This document shows positions 15,867-24,697 of a DNA stretch of 64,000 bases, piece after piece. Location: positions 62,001 to 126,000 of the forward strand of contig LBCK01000002.1 of assembly GCA_000980705.1 (NCBI GenBank), given 5' to 3'. The DNA is from Ruminococcus sp. UNK.MGS-30. GTDB lineage: Bacteria; Bacillota; Clostridia; Oscillospirales; Ruminococcaceae. Under the pieces are notes generated by a model. It searched no databases. It worked only from the letters and a program-made list of their open reading frames with translations, and had not been told where the DNA came from. Every line of letters starts with the position of its first letter. The stretch's first letter is position 1. The translations under genes were made by a program, and so were the position numbers.

Positions 15867-16337
15867 ATGCCAAGAAGAGGTAAAATCGCAAAACGTGACG
15901 TGCTGGAGGATCCGATTTACAACTCCAAGCTCGTAACCCGTCTCATCAACAATGTGATGGTAGACGGCAAGAAGGGCGTTGCCCAGAAGATTGTTTACGG
16001 TGCATTCGACATCGTTGCTGAAAAGACCGGCAAGGATGCACTGGAAATGTTCCAGGAGGCTATGGACAATGTAATGCCTGTTCTGGAAGTAAAGGCTCGC
16101 CGTATGGGCGGTGCCACATACCAGGTTCCGATGGAAGTTCGTCCGGAACGCCGTCAGACTCTGGGTCTGCGCTGGATCACCAAGTATTCCAGACTGCGGA
16201 ACGAAAAGACAATGAAGGAGCGTCTGGCAGGAGAGATTCTCGATGCACTGAACAACACCGGCGGTGCCTGCAAGAAGCGTGACGATACACACAAGATGGC
16301 AGAGGCAAACAAGGCGTTTGCACACTACCGCTGGTAA
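15867..16337 (+). CDS. rpsG: 30S ribosomal protein S7
   Basis: A 156-residue S7, the normal bacterial length. It begins [16 protein letters not shown] and contains the RNA-binding segments [37 protein letters not shown] and [13 protein letters not shown], ending with AFAHYRW. It binds the 3' domain of 16S rRNA, starts 30S head assembly and lines the E site. The ribosome site AAGGAGGG lies upstream. It is separated from rpsL by the long structured spacer and from fusA by 33 bases. Confidence 0.98.
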   Translation: MPRRGKIAKRDVLEDPIYNSKLVTRLINNVMVDGKKGVAQKIVYGAFDIVAEKTGKDALEMFQEAMDNVMPVLEVKARRMGGATYQVPMEVRPERRQTLGLRWITKYSRLRNEKTMKERLAGEILDALNNTGGACKKRDDTHKMAEANKAFAHYRW

Positions 16338-16370
16338 GCGCACTGCGCTGCTGTATAAGGAGGATCATCT

Positions 16371-18446
16371 ATGGCTAGAGATTGTTCCCTGGAAAAAACC
16401 AGAAATATCGGTATCATGGCGCACATCGATGCCGGTAAGACAACCACTACCGAGCGTATTCTGTTCTACACCGGTATCAACCACAAGATCGGCGAGACCC
16501 ACGAGGGTGCCGCTACTATGGACTGGATGGAGCAGGAGCAGGAACGTGGTATCACAATCACATCTGCTGCAACTACTGCACACTGGGCAGGTCACAGAAT
16601 CAACATCATCGACACCCCGGGACACGTTGACTTCACAGTAGAAGTTGAGCGTTCTCTGCGTGTACTGGACGGTTCTGTTACTGTACTGTGCGCAAAGGGC
16701 GGTGTAGAACCGCAGACAGAAACTGTATGGAGACAGGCTGACAAGTATCAGGTTCCTCGTATGGTTTATGTCAATAAAATGGACATCATGGGCGCTGACT
16801 TCTACAACGTAGTCAACATGATGCACGAGCGTCTGAAGTGTAACGCTGTTCCGATTCAGCTGCCGATCGGCTCTGAGGACGAATTCAAGGGCATCATCGA
16901 CCTGGTTGAGATGAAGGCTTATGTTTACTATGATGACCTGGGCAAGGACATCCGTGTGGAAGAAATTCCGGATGACCTGAAGGAAAAGGCTGAGGAATAT
17001 CACCAGGAACTGATGGAACACGTTGCTGAGCAGGACGACGCTCTGATGGAGAAGTTCTTTAACGATGAAGAAATCACCATCGACGAGATCAAGGCTTGCA
17101 TCCGTAAGTCCACCATCGCAAACAAGATGGTTCCGGTTACCTGCGGTACTTCCTATCGTAACAAGGGCGTACAGAAACTGCTGGACGCTATCGTAGATTA
17201 TATGCCGTCTCCGCTGGATGTACCGTCTATCAAGGGTACTGATCCGGAAACCGGCGAAGAAGTTCTTCGCCACTCTTCCGACAGCGAGCCGTTCGCAGCA
17301 CTGGCATTCAAGATCGCAACTGACCCGTTTGTTGGTAAGCTGTGCTTCTTCCGTGTATATTCCGGTACTGTAAACGCAGGCGCAACCGTTCTGAACGCTA
17401 CCAAGGACAACAAGGAGCGTATGGGACGTATCGTACAGATGCACTCCAACCACAGAAAGGATATCGAAACTGTATACGCAGGCGATATCGCAGCCGTTGT
17501 TGGTCTGAAGAACACCACCACCGGTGACACACTGTGCGACGAAAAGGCTCCGGTAATCCTGGAATCCATGGAATTCCCGGAACCGGTTATCCAGCTGGCA
17601 ATCGAGCCGAAGACCAAGGCTGGTCAGGACAAGATGGGTATTGCGCTGGCAAAGCTGGCAGAAGAAGACCCGACCTTCCGTACCTGGACAGACGAGGAAA
17701 CCGGTCAGACCATCATCGCCGGCATGGGCGAGCTGCACCTGGATATCATCGTAGACCGTCTGTTGCGTGAGTTCAAGGTTGAGGCAAACGTCGGCGCTCC
17801 GCAGGTATCCTATAAGGAAACCATCAAGGGCAACGCTGATGTGGACTACAAGTACAAGAAGCAGTCCGGTGGTTCCGGTCAGTACGGTCACGTTAAGATC
17901 CGTGTATCCCCGAACGAATCCGGCAAGGGCTATGAGTTCACCAACAAGGTTGTCGGCGGTGCGATCCCGAAGGAATACATCCCGGCAGTCGATGCTGGTA
18001 TCCGTGGCGCAATGCAGGCAGGTATCCTGGCAGGCTACGAAGTAGTCGATGTCAAGGTTGAACTGTACGATGGATCCTATCACGAAGTCGACTCCTCTGA
18101 AATGGCATTTAAGATCGCCGGCTCTATCGCTTTCAAGGAAGCAATGAAGCAGGCACAGCCGATTCTGATGGAACCGATCATGAAGGTTTCCGTTACCGTT
18201 CCGGACGAATACACCGGTACTGTTATCGGTGACCTGAGTTCCCGCCGTGGTCAGATCCAGGGTCAGGAAACTCGTACCGGTACTGTTCAGGTAGACGCTC
18301 TGGTTCCGCTGTCCGAAATGTTCGGCTACACCAGCGACCTGCGTTCCAACACACAGGGCCGTGGTCAGTATGCAATGGAACCGCACAGCTATCAGGAAGT
18401 TCCGAAGAACATCGCTGAAAAGATCATGACAGATCGCAAGAAGTAA
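16371..18446 (+). CDS. fusA: Elongation factor G
   Basis: A 691-residue translocase GTPase with the usual five domains. The P-loop [15 protein letters not shown] lies at residues 16-30, the switch II region DTPGHVDF near 83, and the NKMD specificity motif near 137. Later regions match domains III-V, ending in the [16 protein letters not shown] tail. It drives tRNA-mRNA translocation and, with RRF, ribosome recycling. An AAGGAGG ribosome site precedes ATG 16371. Cotranscribed from the str promoter. Confidence 0.98.
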   Translation: MARDCSLEKTRNIGIMAHIDAGKTTTTERILFYTGINHKIGETHEGAATMDWMEQEQERGITITSAATTAHWAGHRINIIDTPGHVDFTVEVERSLRVLDGSVTVLCAKGGVEPQTETVWRQADKYQVPRMVYVNKMDIMGADFYNVVNMMHERLKCNAVPIQLPIGSEDEFKGIIDLVEMKAYVYYDDLGKDIRVEEIPDDLKEKAEEYHQELMEHVAEQDDALMEKFFNDEEITIDEIKACIRKSTIANKMVPVTCGTSYRNKGVQKLLDAIVDYMPSPLDVPSIKGTDPETGEEVLRHSSDSEPFAALAFKIATDPFVGKLCFFRVYSGTVNAGATVLNATKDNKERMGRIVQMHSNHRKDIETVYAGDIAAVVGLKNTTTGDTLCDEKAPVILESMEFPEPVIQLAIEPKTKAGQDKMGIALAKLAEEDPTFRTWTDEETGQTIIAGMGELHLDIIVDRLLREFKVEANVGAPQVSYKETIKGNADVDYKYKKQSGGSGQYGHVKIRVSPNESGKGYEFTNKVVGGAIPKEYIPAVDAGIRGAMQAGILAGYEVVDVKVELYDGSYHEVDSSEMAFKIAGSIAFKEAMKQAQPILMEPIMKVSVTVPDEYTGTVIGDLSSRRGQIQGQETRTGTVQVDALVPLSEMFGYTSDLRSNTQGRGQYAMEPHSYQEVPKNIAEKIMTDRKK

Positions 18447-18448
18447 TC

Positions 18449-18481
18449 TTTTTTGAAAAAATCACTGTTTTTTTCAAAAAA
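18449..18481 (+). terminator. AT-only inverted repeat between fusA and tuf
   Basis: TTTTTTGAAAAAA and TTTTTTCAAAAAA form a 13-bp inverted repeat around TCACTG immediately after the fusA stop. The stem is A/T-rich, so it may attenuate rather than fully stop transcription. A separate tuf promoter follows directly. Confidence 0.5.
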
Positions 18482-18484
18482 CAC

Positions 18485-18513
18485 TTGCAATTTGATCTGA
18501 AATCTGGTACAAT
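18485..18513 (+). promoter_or_regulatory. Internal promoter of tuf
   Basis: TTGCAA (18485-18490) and TACAAT (18508-18513) are 17 bases apart and lie 64 bases before the tuf start codon, allowing tuf to be expressed beyond the level of the rest of the operon. Confidence 0.75.
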
Positions 18514-18576
18514 GTAGGTAACACTTCTCGTTAAGTGCATTACTACTTGAATTTTATATTGAGGAGGATTATTCCA

Positions 18577-19776
18577 ATGGCAAAGGCTAAATTTGAAAGA
18601 ACCAAACCCCATGTAAACATTGGTACCATCGGTCACGTTGACCATGGTAAGACCACTCTGACTGCTGCTATCACTAAGACTCTGGCACTGAAGGGTCAGG
18701 CACAGTACGAAGCTTACGATATGATCGATAAGGCTCCGGAAGAAAGAGAACGTGGTATCACAATCAACACCGCTCACGTTGAGTATGAGACTGACAAGCG
18801 TCACTATGCTCACGTTGACTGCCCGGGACACGCTGACTATGTAAAGAACATGATCACCGGTGCAGCACAGATGGACGGCGCTATCCTGGTAGTTGCTGCA
18901 TCTGACGGCCCGATGGCTCAGACCAAGGAGCACATCCTGCTGGCTCGTCAGGTAGGCGTACCGGCAATCGTTGTATTCCTGAACAAGGCTGACCAGGTTG
19001 ACGATCCGGAACTGCTGGAACTGGTTGAGATGGACGTTCGTGAAACTCTGAACGAGTATGACTTCCCGGGCGATGACACTCCGATCATCGTTGGTTCTGC
19101 TCTGGCTGCTCTGGAAGCTCCGGACGATCTGAGCGATCCGGCTTACAAGCCGATCATCGAACTGATGGATGCTGTTGACGAGTATATCCCGACTCCGGAA
19201 CGTGACGATGCAAAGCCGTTCCTGATGCCGATCGAGGATACTATGACCATCTCTGGCCGTGGTACCGTCGTTACCGGTCGTGTAGAGCGCGGAAAGCTGA
19301 ACGTTAACGAGCCGGTTGAAATCGTTGGTCTGTCTGAAGAAAAGCTGAACACCGTTGTAACTGGTCTGGAAATGTTCCGTAAGTCTCTGGACTTCGCAGA
19401 GGCTGGTGATAACGTTGGCGCACTGCTGCGTGGTATCACTCGTGACCAGGTTGAGCGTGGTCAGGTACTGTGCAAGCCGGGTTCCATTCACCCGCACACC
19501 AAGTTCAAGGGTCAGGTTTACGTTCTGAAGAAGGAAGAAGGCGGTCGTCACACACCGTTCTTCAACAACTACAGACCGCAGTTCTATTTCAGAACAACTG
19601 ACGTAACCGGTATCATCACTCTGCCGGCAGACGTTGAAATGTGCACACCTGGCGATAACGTTGAAATGGACGTTGAGCTGATTCAGCCGATCGCTATTGA
19701 AGAAGGTCTGCGTTTCGCTATCCGTGAGGGTGGTAGAACCGTAGGTTCTGGTGTCGTTACAGCAATTAACGAATAA
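18577..19776 (+). CDS. tuf: Elongation factor Tu
   Basis: A 399-residue EF-Tu, which delivers aminoacyl-tRNA to the ribosome as a GTP complex. The P-loop [16 protein letters not shown], effector segment [15 protein letters not shown], switch [17 protein letters not shown] and the base-recognition motif NKAD are present, and domains II and III are complete. ATG 18577 follows GAGGAGGA; the longer frame from 18535 is leader. Codon choice is strongly biased, as expected for a highly expressed gene. Confidence 0.98.
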   Translation: MAKAKFERTKPHVNIGTIGHVDHGKTTLTAAITKTLALKGQAQYEAYDMIDKAPEERERGITINTAHVEYETDKRHYAHVDCPGHADYVKNMITGAAQMDGAILVVAASDGPMAQTKEHILLARQVGVPAIVVFLNKADQVDDPELLELVEMDVRETLNEYDFPGDDTPIIVGSALAALEAPDDLSDPAYKPIIELMDAVDEYIPTPERDDAKPFLMPIEDTMTISGRGTVVTGRVERGKLNVNEPVEIVGLSEEKLNTVVTGLEMFRKSLDFAEAGDNVGALLRGITRDQVERGQVLCKPGSIHPHTKFKGQVYVLKKEEGGRHTPFFNNYRPQFYFRTTDVTGIITLPADVEMCTPGDNVEMDVELIQPIAIEEGLRFAIREGGRTVGSGVVTAINE

Positions 19777-19805
19777 GTAAATCGCATCTGATGCGTTTTT
19801 CAAAA

Positions 19806-19836
19806 GGGGACGAGCTTCGGCTCGTCCTTTTTTTGT
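19806..19836 (+). terminator. Terminator of the str operon
   Basis: GGACGAGC, a TTCG tetraloop and GCTCGTCC followed by seven T residues: a canonical intrinsic terminator 30 bases after tuf. Confidence 0.95.
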
Positions 19837-19914
19837 TGCCTGGATTTTGTGCAAGGTGTCTAAAAAAAATACGTTTTTTCGGGCATATTTTTCCCGTTTT
19901 CTTTCGCTGCATTC

Positions 19915-19943
19915 TTGCAATTTCACCGTAGATACGGTATAAT
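19915..19943 (+). promoter_or_regulatory. Promoter of the dcw (division and cell wall) cluster
   Basis: TTGCAA (19915-19920) and TATAAT (19938-19943) are 17 bases apart, about 95 bases before mraZ. Confidence 0.85.
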
Positions 19944-19962
19944 AATAACATAGCGGTGAAAA

Positions 19963-19988
19963 GTGGGGAGAATTCCCTAAGCGTGGAG
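19963..19988 (+). promoter_or_regulatory. Candidate MraZ operator boxes
   Basis: GTGGGG (19963-19968) and GTGGAG (19983-19988) lie 20 bases apart downstream of the promoter. MraZ proteins bind GTGG-type direct repeats with a 10-base period in front of their own gene; here two boxes two helical turns apart fit, with no box at the middle position. Binding by this MraZ is inference. Confidence 0.45.
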
Positions 19989-20038
19989 AAACTTTCCATG
20001 CCAGAACCGCAGCTTTTTGCAGAAAGGCGGCATCGAAT

Positions 20039-20467
20039 ATGACTTCCTTGATGGGAACATATTACCATAATATAGATGCCAAAGGGCGTATGAATTTCCC
20101 AACCAAACTGCGGGAAGTGTTAGGGACAACATTTTATGTGACAAAAGGACTGGATCAGCCCTGTCTGACGGTCTATTCCGAGACGGAGTGGGAGCGCCTT
20201 GCGGCAAAGGTTGCAGCGATCCCGGAGTCCAAAGGCGGACAGATCCGGCGCTGGCTCTTTTCCGGGGCAGGCGTTCTGACGCCTGACAAGCAGGGGCGTG
20301 TGCTGATCCCGCAGGATCTGCGCAGTTTTGCCGGTTTGGAAAAAGATGTTGTCGTGATCGGCGCAAACAATAAAGCGGAAATCTGGGAAAAATCTCGTTG
20401 GGAGGCGCTGAACGCCGCTTTCGATACCCAGAAAATGCTGGAAACCTTAGAGGAAATCGGATTTTAG
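20039..20467 (+). CDS. mraZ: Transcriptional regulator MraZ
   Basis: A 142-residue protein with two AbrB-like half domains. It begins MTSLMGTYYHNIDAKGRMNFPTKLRE and repeats the fold at GAGVLTPDKQGRVLIPQDLR, giving the paired DxKGR / DxxGR motifs of the family. MraZ forms a ring that binds repeats ahead of its own gene and usually represses the dcw cluster. ATG 20039 follows AAAGGCGG; ATG 20051 is a possible alternative start. Candidate operator boxes are present upstream. It lies two bases before rsmH. Confidence 0.95.
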   Translation: MTSLMGTYYHNIDAKGRMNFPTKLREVLGTTFYVTKGLDQPCLTVYSETEWERLAAKVAAIPESKGGQIRRWLFSGAGVLTPDKQGRVLIPQDLRSFAGLEKDVVVIGANNKAEIWEKSRWEALNAAFDTQKMLETLEEIGF

Positions 20468-20469
20468 GT

Positions 20470-21396
20470 ATGGAATTTGTACACATTCCCGTGCTGCTGC
20501 ACGAGGTGCTGGATGGGCTGGCAATTCGCCCGGACGGCATTTATGTGGACGGCACCGTCGGCGGCGCCGGACACTCCACGGAAATTGCAAAACGTCTGAC
20601 GGACGGCGGCAGGCTCATTGGCTTTGACCGGGACCCCGACGCAGTTGCCGTGGCAACGGAGCGGCTCGCACCTTATCCGGCAACGGTGGTACACCACAAT
20701 TATGATGAAATGCAGACGGTGCTGACGGAGATGGGCGTTGTCCCGGTGGACGGCGTGCTGCTGGATCTGGGCGTTTCGTCCCACCAGCTGGACGAGGATT
20801 CCCGTGGGTTTTCCTATCACCACGATGCCCCCTTGGATATGCGTATGAGCCAGACCGGCATGACGGCGGAAGAACTGGTGAATACGGTTTCGGAACAGGA
20901 GCTTTCCCGGATCTTGTATACCTATGGGGAAGAGTCCTTCGCCCGGAGCATCGCCCGGAATATTGTGCGGGCAAGAGAGGAAAAGCCGATCCACACCACG
21001 CTGGAACTGGCGGAAATCATCAAAAGCAGCGTACCGCAAAAGGTGCGCCGGATGAAAAATCCCTGCAAAAAATCCTTCCAGGCGATCCGCATTGCGGTGA
21101 ACGGGGAGTTTGAACATCTGGAAAACGGGCTGAAAGCGGCGTTTTCTGTGCTGAGACCCGGCGGCAGACTGGCAGTCATTACCTTCCATTCGCTGGAAGA
21201 CCGTATGGTCAAGCGGCAGTTTGCCCAGTGGTGCCAAGGCTGTATTTGTCCGCCGGACTTTCCCCAGTGCGTCTGCGGCAGAACGCCGGAGGCAAAGCTG
21301 GTTTCCCGAAAGCCTATCGCACCCAGTGCAGAAGAACTGGCACAGAACAGCCGCAGCCGCAGTGCGAAACTGCGGGTTCTGGAAAGGAGTCGCTGA
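20470..21396 (+). CDS. rsmH: 16S rRNA (cytosine-1402-N4)-methyltransferase
   Basis: A 308-residue RsmH (MraW). The opening HIPVLLHEVLDGL, the SAM-binding motif YVDGTVGGAGHSTEIAKRL, the DLGVSSHQLDEDSRGFSY block and the C-terminal VITFHSLEDRMVKRQF are all diagnostic. The protein methylates C1402 in the decoding centre. The start ATG 20470 lies two bases after the mraZ stop; the longer in-frame start lies inside mraZ. Its CICPPDFPQCVCG segment is the usual cysteine-rich insert near the end. Confidence 0.97.
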   Translation: MEFVHIPVLLHEVLDGLAIRPDGIYVDGTVGGAGHSTEIAKRLTDGGRLIGFDRDPDAVAVATERLAPYPATVVHHNYDEMQTVLTEMGVVPVDGVLLDLGVSSHQLDEDSRGFSYHHDAPLDMRMSQTGMTAEELVNTVSEQELSRILYTYGEESFARSIARNIVRAREEKPIHTTLELAEIIKSSVPQKVRRMKNPCKKSFQAIRIAVNGEFEHLENGLKAAFSVLRPGGRLAVITFHSLEDRMVKRQFAQWCQGCICPPDFPQCVCGRTPEAKLVSRKPIAPSAEELAQNSRSRSAKLRVLERSR

Positions 21397-21401
21397 CATT
21401 C

Positions 21402-21866
21402 ATGGCGGATCAGAAAAAATCAACCGTTCCGGAAGAACCGGCGGCACAGGAAGAAAAGGCACCGTCTTCGGGCTTTTTCGTGTTCCGGGTCAGCTCCGGA
21501 AAGCGTGGCGCTGCGCTGAAAGTGTTCATTGCCGGCATTCTGGCACTGCTGATGTTCAGCGTCATTATCAACAGCTATGTGCAGCTGACCGAGGTCTATT
21601 CGTCCATTTCAGAGGCGAACGCAGAACTGAACACCCTGCGGAGCGAAAATGTGCGGATGCAGACCGAGCTGGAGGGCAAGGCGTCCATCAGCAATATCAA
21701 GGATTATGCGGAACAACACCTGGGACTCCAGAAACTGGATCAGTCCCAGATCCAATATATCGACATTCAGACAGAGGATACCGTGGAGATCGACGGAGAA
21801 GAGCAGAACATTTTTGTCCGGCTCAAGCACAAGTTTGAGGATATTGTGGCATATCTCCGAGGCTGA
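21402..21866 (+). CDS. ftsL: FtsL-like septum formation protein
   Basis: A 154-residue bitopic membrane protein: a cytoplasmic N-terminus of about 45 residues, one membrane helix (VFIAGILALLMFSVIINSYV), then a coiled-coil (EVYSSISEANAELNTLRSENVRMQTELE split across heptads) and the short motif IKDYAEQHLGLQKLD typical of FtsL/DivIC proteins. It would join DivIB and DivIC in the divisome complex that activates septal peptidoglycan synthesis. ATG 21402 follows AAAGGAG. The position after rsmH is the standard ftsL place. Confidence 0.85.
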   Translation: MADQKKSTVPEEPAAQEEKAPSSGFFVFRVSSGKRGAALKVFIAGILALLMFSVIINSYVQLTEVYSSISEANAELNTLRSENVRMQTELEGKASISNIKDYAEQHLGLQKLDQSQIQYIDIQTEDTVEIDGEEQNIFVRLKHKFEDIVAYLRG

Positions 21867-22270
21867 TGCCCATACAATGAGATGAGGCGCAGCCCAGGCA
21901 TAACGGTGTCCTGTCACTCATGCTGGCTATCGGTATGTCCCGGAACAGACGAGGGAAGGGGCAATGCTGTTAGTTCACATAAAGTTACCGAGTAGGAATG
22001 CACACAGTCGGGCTGACAATCATATGGCTGCCGGACAGGTGACCGTTGCAAGGCGGTGTCCCCATTCCTGCATACGTTTTGCAGCAAGGGAATCTGTTGC
22101 TGCAAAATGGGAAATTCCCGTCGCTGTGGAAATATGCCCGGATGACGGTTGAAACAGGCGGGGTAATGGCAACGATTCCCTGCCTGATTCTATTATATAG
22201 GCATGGACGCAGGCATTGCGCTCTGTAGAATACACCGGGAACAGAGGAAAATTGCAGAAAAAACGGAGGT
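21867..22270 (+). other. 404-base structured non-coding region between ftsL and the PBP gene
   Basis: No credible gene lies here. The plus strand shows many pairings: AGCC-AGGCAT with ATGCTGGCT (21889-21930), AGGAAT (21993-21998) with ATTCCT (22064-22069) enclosing GGACA/TGTCC and CCG/CGG, and a perfect 11-bp stem TTTTGCAGCAA/TTGCTGCAAAA (22076-22106) followed by GGGAAATTCCC. No T-run follows these stems. I do not recognise it as RNase P RNA, SRP RNA, tmRNA, 6S RNA or a known riboswitch. It could be an unknown RNA or an inserted element. Confidence 0.5.
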
Positions 22271-22279
22271 GTGCCGAAC

Positions 22280-24625
22280 GTGCGCATGATAAATGAATCC
22301 AAGGAAAAGAAAAAAAATCCGGAAAAGACACCACGTTCTGCGTCCGCAGTGATGCGCCGCCGTGCAGCGGTCAGCATGACTGTCCTGGTGGTAATGGGCG
22401 CAGCAGTTGCCGGAAAGCTGTTCAAGGTCTCCATCGTGGACAATTCCAAGTATGAGACGCTGGCGAACAACTATCACTTCGGGACCATGACCCTGGACGC
22501 AAACCGTGGCGCCATCTATGATGCCAACGGAACGGCGCTGGCGTGGAGCGCAACGGTATATAATATATATGTTGACCCGAAATTGTATCGGGATGAGATC
22601 AAGGAGATCGAAAAGTCCAACGACAAGAAAAAATCTGCGGCAGAGGAAAAGGGGGAACAGGCGGCAAACCTGGTGGACGTGACCCAGCTGGAACAGTCCA
22701 TCGTCTCTTTCCTCTCGGAAAAGCTGGAGATCGACGCATCCAAGGTGCAGGAGGCGCTTGCCAAGGACGGCAGATACTGCGTCCTGCAAACCCAGGTGGA
22801 AAAGAACACGGCAGACGAGATTACCACATATTTTGATAAGCTGAAGCTCACCTTTGTGGGAACAGAGGCGACCACACGGCGGTATTATCCCCAGAATGAA
22901 CTGGCGGCGGCAGTCATCGGTTTTACCAACGGTGACGGCGACGGACAGTACGGTCTGGAATATCAGTATGACGAATACCTGTCCGGCGTAGACGGCAGAA
23001 TCATTTCCGCACAGGCGGCAAACGGCGAGGAGATGCCCTATCGGTATTCCACCACCTATGAGGCGAAGGACGGCGCATCCCTGTATCTGACGCTGGATTC
23101 CACCATGCAGTACTATCTGGAAAAGAGTATGTCCGAGATGGTGGAAAAGTTCGAGGTCAATGACCGTGCCACCGGCATTATCATGAACCCGAAAACCGGC
23201 GCTATCTACGCTATGGCGACCTGTCCTTCCTTCGACCTGAACAACCCGTCGGAGATATACGACCCGGTGGTTGCGGCGCAGCTGAAAGAGCTGCCGGAGA
23301 GCGAATACCAGGACGCATACCTGGAGGCAAGAGAAAAGCAGTGGCGGAACAAGGCAATCAGTGAGATCAACCCGCCGGGTTCTACCATTAAGATCTTCAC
23401 ATCTGCGTCGGCATTTGAGGAAAATCTGATCGATCTGAACAACGACAGCTTTTATTGCAGCGGCTCTTTGAAGGTACAGGATCTGGACATCGGCTGCTCG
23501 CTGCGTTCCGGTCACGGCGCACAGACCTTTACCCAGGCGCTGACCAATTCCTGCAACCCGGCGTTTATGGAGATCGGTCTGCGGCTGGGCGTGCAGAAGT
23601 TCAGCTATTATCTCCAGGGCTTTGGGCTGACAGAAAAGACCGGCATCGACCTGCCGGGCGAAGTTGCCAGCGTATGCGTACCGGAAGACAAGATGACACA
23701 GGTCGATCTGGCATCCGGCGCATTCGGACAGACCAATGAAACCACTGCACTGGAACTGATTACCGCTTATGCGGCAGCCATCAACGGCGGCTATGTGGTA
23801 CAGCCCTATGTGGTAGACCATATCGTAGACAGCAGCGGCAACACAGTCCTGCAAAATACCACTACTGAAAAGCGGCAGATCATCTCGGAAGAAACTTCGA
23901 AAACGGTACGGGAACAGCTGGAGGCAGTAGTTTCCGGCAACCCGTCGCATAACGCCTATATCCAGGGCTACCGCATCGGCGGTAAGTCCGGTACGGCAGA
24001 AATCCGTGCCACCCGGGACATCGAAGATGACTATGTGGCATCGTACTGCTGCTTTGCGCCGGCAGATGATCCGGAACTCATTATGCTGATCCAGGCGGAC
24101 TATCCGAATCCGGAGATCGGCTACTACGGCTCGAAGGTCGTAACGCCTTATGCGCAGGAGATCATGGAGGAGATACTGCCGTATATGGGATTCTATCCGG
24201 AATATACCGACGAAGAGGCAAAGGAAATGAATGTTGCTGTTCCGCTGCTCCAGGATGCCACGATCGAAAATGCGCAGGCAACGCTGGAACAGATGGGACT
24301 GACCTATGAAGTTGTGGGCAGCGGCTCGACAGTAGTTTCCCAGTCGCCTACCACCGGCACAAGCGTTGCCAAGGGCGGAAAGGTGCTGCTGTATACAGAG
24401 CAGACCACCACACGTGACCTGGTCACCGTGCCGAATCTGATCGGCATGACCGCATCCCAGGCAAACGAGACCCTGTCCTATTACGGGCTGAACTATGCGC
24501 TGATGGGTGCGTCCGCAAGCAGTGAGGGCGCACTGGTCAAGAGCCAGTCTGTCAGGGAAGGCACACAGCTACAGCGTGGCTCTTCCATCACACTGACCCT
24601 GTCCGCCGGAGAGGCGACCGATTAA
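22280..24625 (+). CDS. Penicillin-binding protein 2B / SpoVD-type transpeptidase with PASTA domains
   Basis: A class B PBP of 781 residues. Near residues 30-50 is the membrane anchor (SMTVLVVMGAAVAGKLF). The transpeptidase domain carries the active-site serine in PPGSTIKIF, the second motif in TNSCNPAFMEI (SCN) and the KSG triad in GGKSGTAEI. Two PASTA domains close the protein (VPLLQDATIENAQATLEQMG and VPNLIGMTASQANETLSYYG). It cross-links septal peptidoglycan. GTG 22280 is ten bases after GGAGG; GTG 22271 is too close and ATG 22286 too far. Relatives often carry both pbpB and spoVD here; only one gene is present. Confidence 0.92.
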   Translation: MRMINESKEKKKNPEKTPRSASAVMRRRAAVSMTVLVVMGAAVAGKLFKVSIVDNSKYETLANNYHFGTMTLDANRGAIYDANGTALAWSATVYNIYVDPKLYRDEIKEIEKSNDKKKSAAEEKGEQAANLVDVTQLEQSIVSFLSEKLEIDASKVQEALAKDGRYCVLQTQVEKNTADEITTYFDKLKLTFVGTEATTRRYYPQNELAAAVIGFTNGDGDGQYGLEYQYDEYLSGVDGRIISAQAANGEEMPYRYSTTYEAKDGASLYLTLDSTMQYYLEKSMSEMVEKFEVNDRATGIIMNPKTGAIYAMATCPSFDLNNPSEIYDPVVAAQLKELPESEYQDAYLEAREKQWRNKAISEINPPGSTIKIFTSASAFEENLIDLNNDSFYCSGSLKVQDLDIGCSLRSGHGAQTFTQALTNSCNPAFMEIGLRLGVQKFSYYLQGFGLTEKTGIDLPGEVASVCVPEDKMTQVDLASGAFGQTNETTALELITAYAAAINGGYVVQPYVVDHIVDSSGNTVLQNTTTEKRQIISEETSKTVREQLEAVVSGNPSHNAYIQGYRIGGKSGTAEIRATRDIEDDYVASYCCFAPADDPELIMLIQADYPNPEIGYYGSKVVTPYAQEIMEEILPYMGFYPEYTDEEAKEMNVAVPLLQDATIENAQATLEQMGLTYEVVGSGSTVVSQSPTTGTSVAKGGKVLLYTEQTTTRDLVTVPNLIGMTASQANETLSYYGLNYALMGASASSEGALVKSQSVREGTQLQRGSSITLTLSAGEATD

Positions 24626-24627
24626 AG

Positions 24628-24660
24628 ACAGCGCCGCACAGGTTTTAGGCGGCACTGTCC
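24628..24660. repeat. Solo palindrome between pbp and murE
   Basis: GACAGCGCCGC and GCGGCACTGTC pair with one wobble/mismatch around ACAGGTTTTAG. It resembles the palindrome at 13251-13283 and the ends of the MITE-like element. No T-run follows. Confidence 0.55.
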
Positions 24661-24697
24661 GGAGTTCATACCTTCACACACAGAAAGGATGAGAGAA

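Noticed and set aside
16365..18386. 673-codon minus-strand open frame over fusA, and a similar 500-codon frame over tuf
   Set aside because: Both mirror highly expressed genes whose codon bias removes stop codons on the other strand; no ribosome site or recognisable domain.
21867..22270. RNase P RNA, SRP RNA, tmRNA, 6S RNA or T-box in the ftsL-pbp gap
   Set aside because: I looked for the conserved cores of each (for example GAGGAAAGTCC, GGAAGCAGCC, the tmRNA TTCGAATCC end, GGGTGGTACCGCG) and found none.
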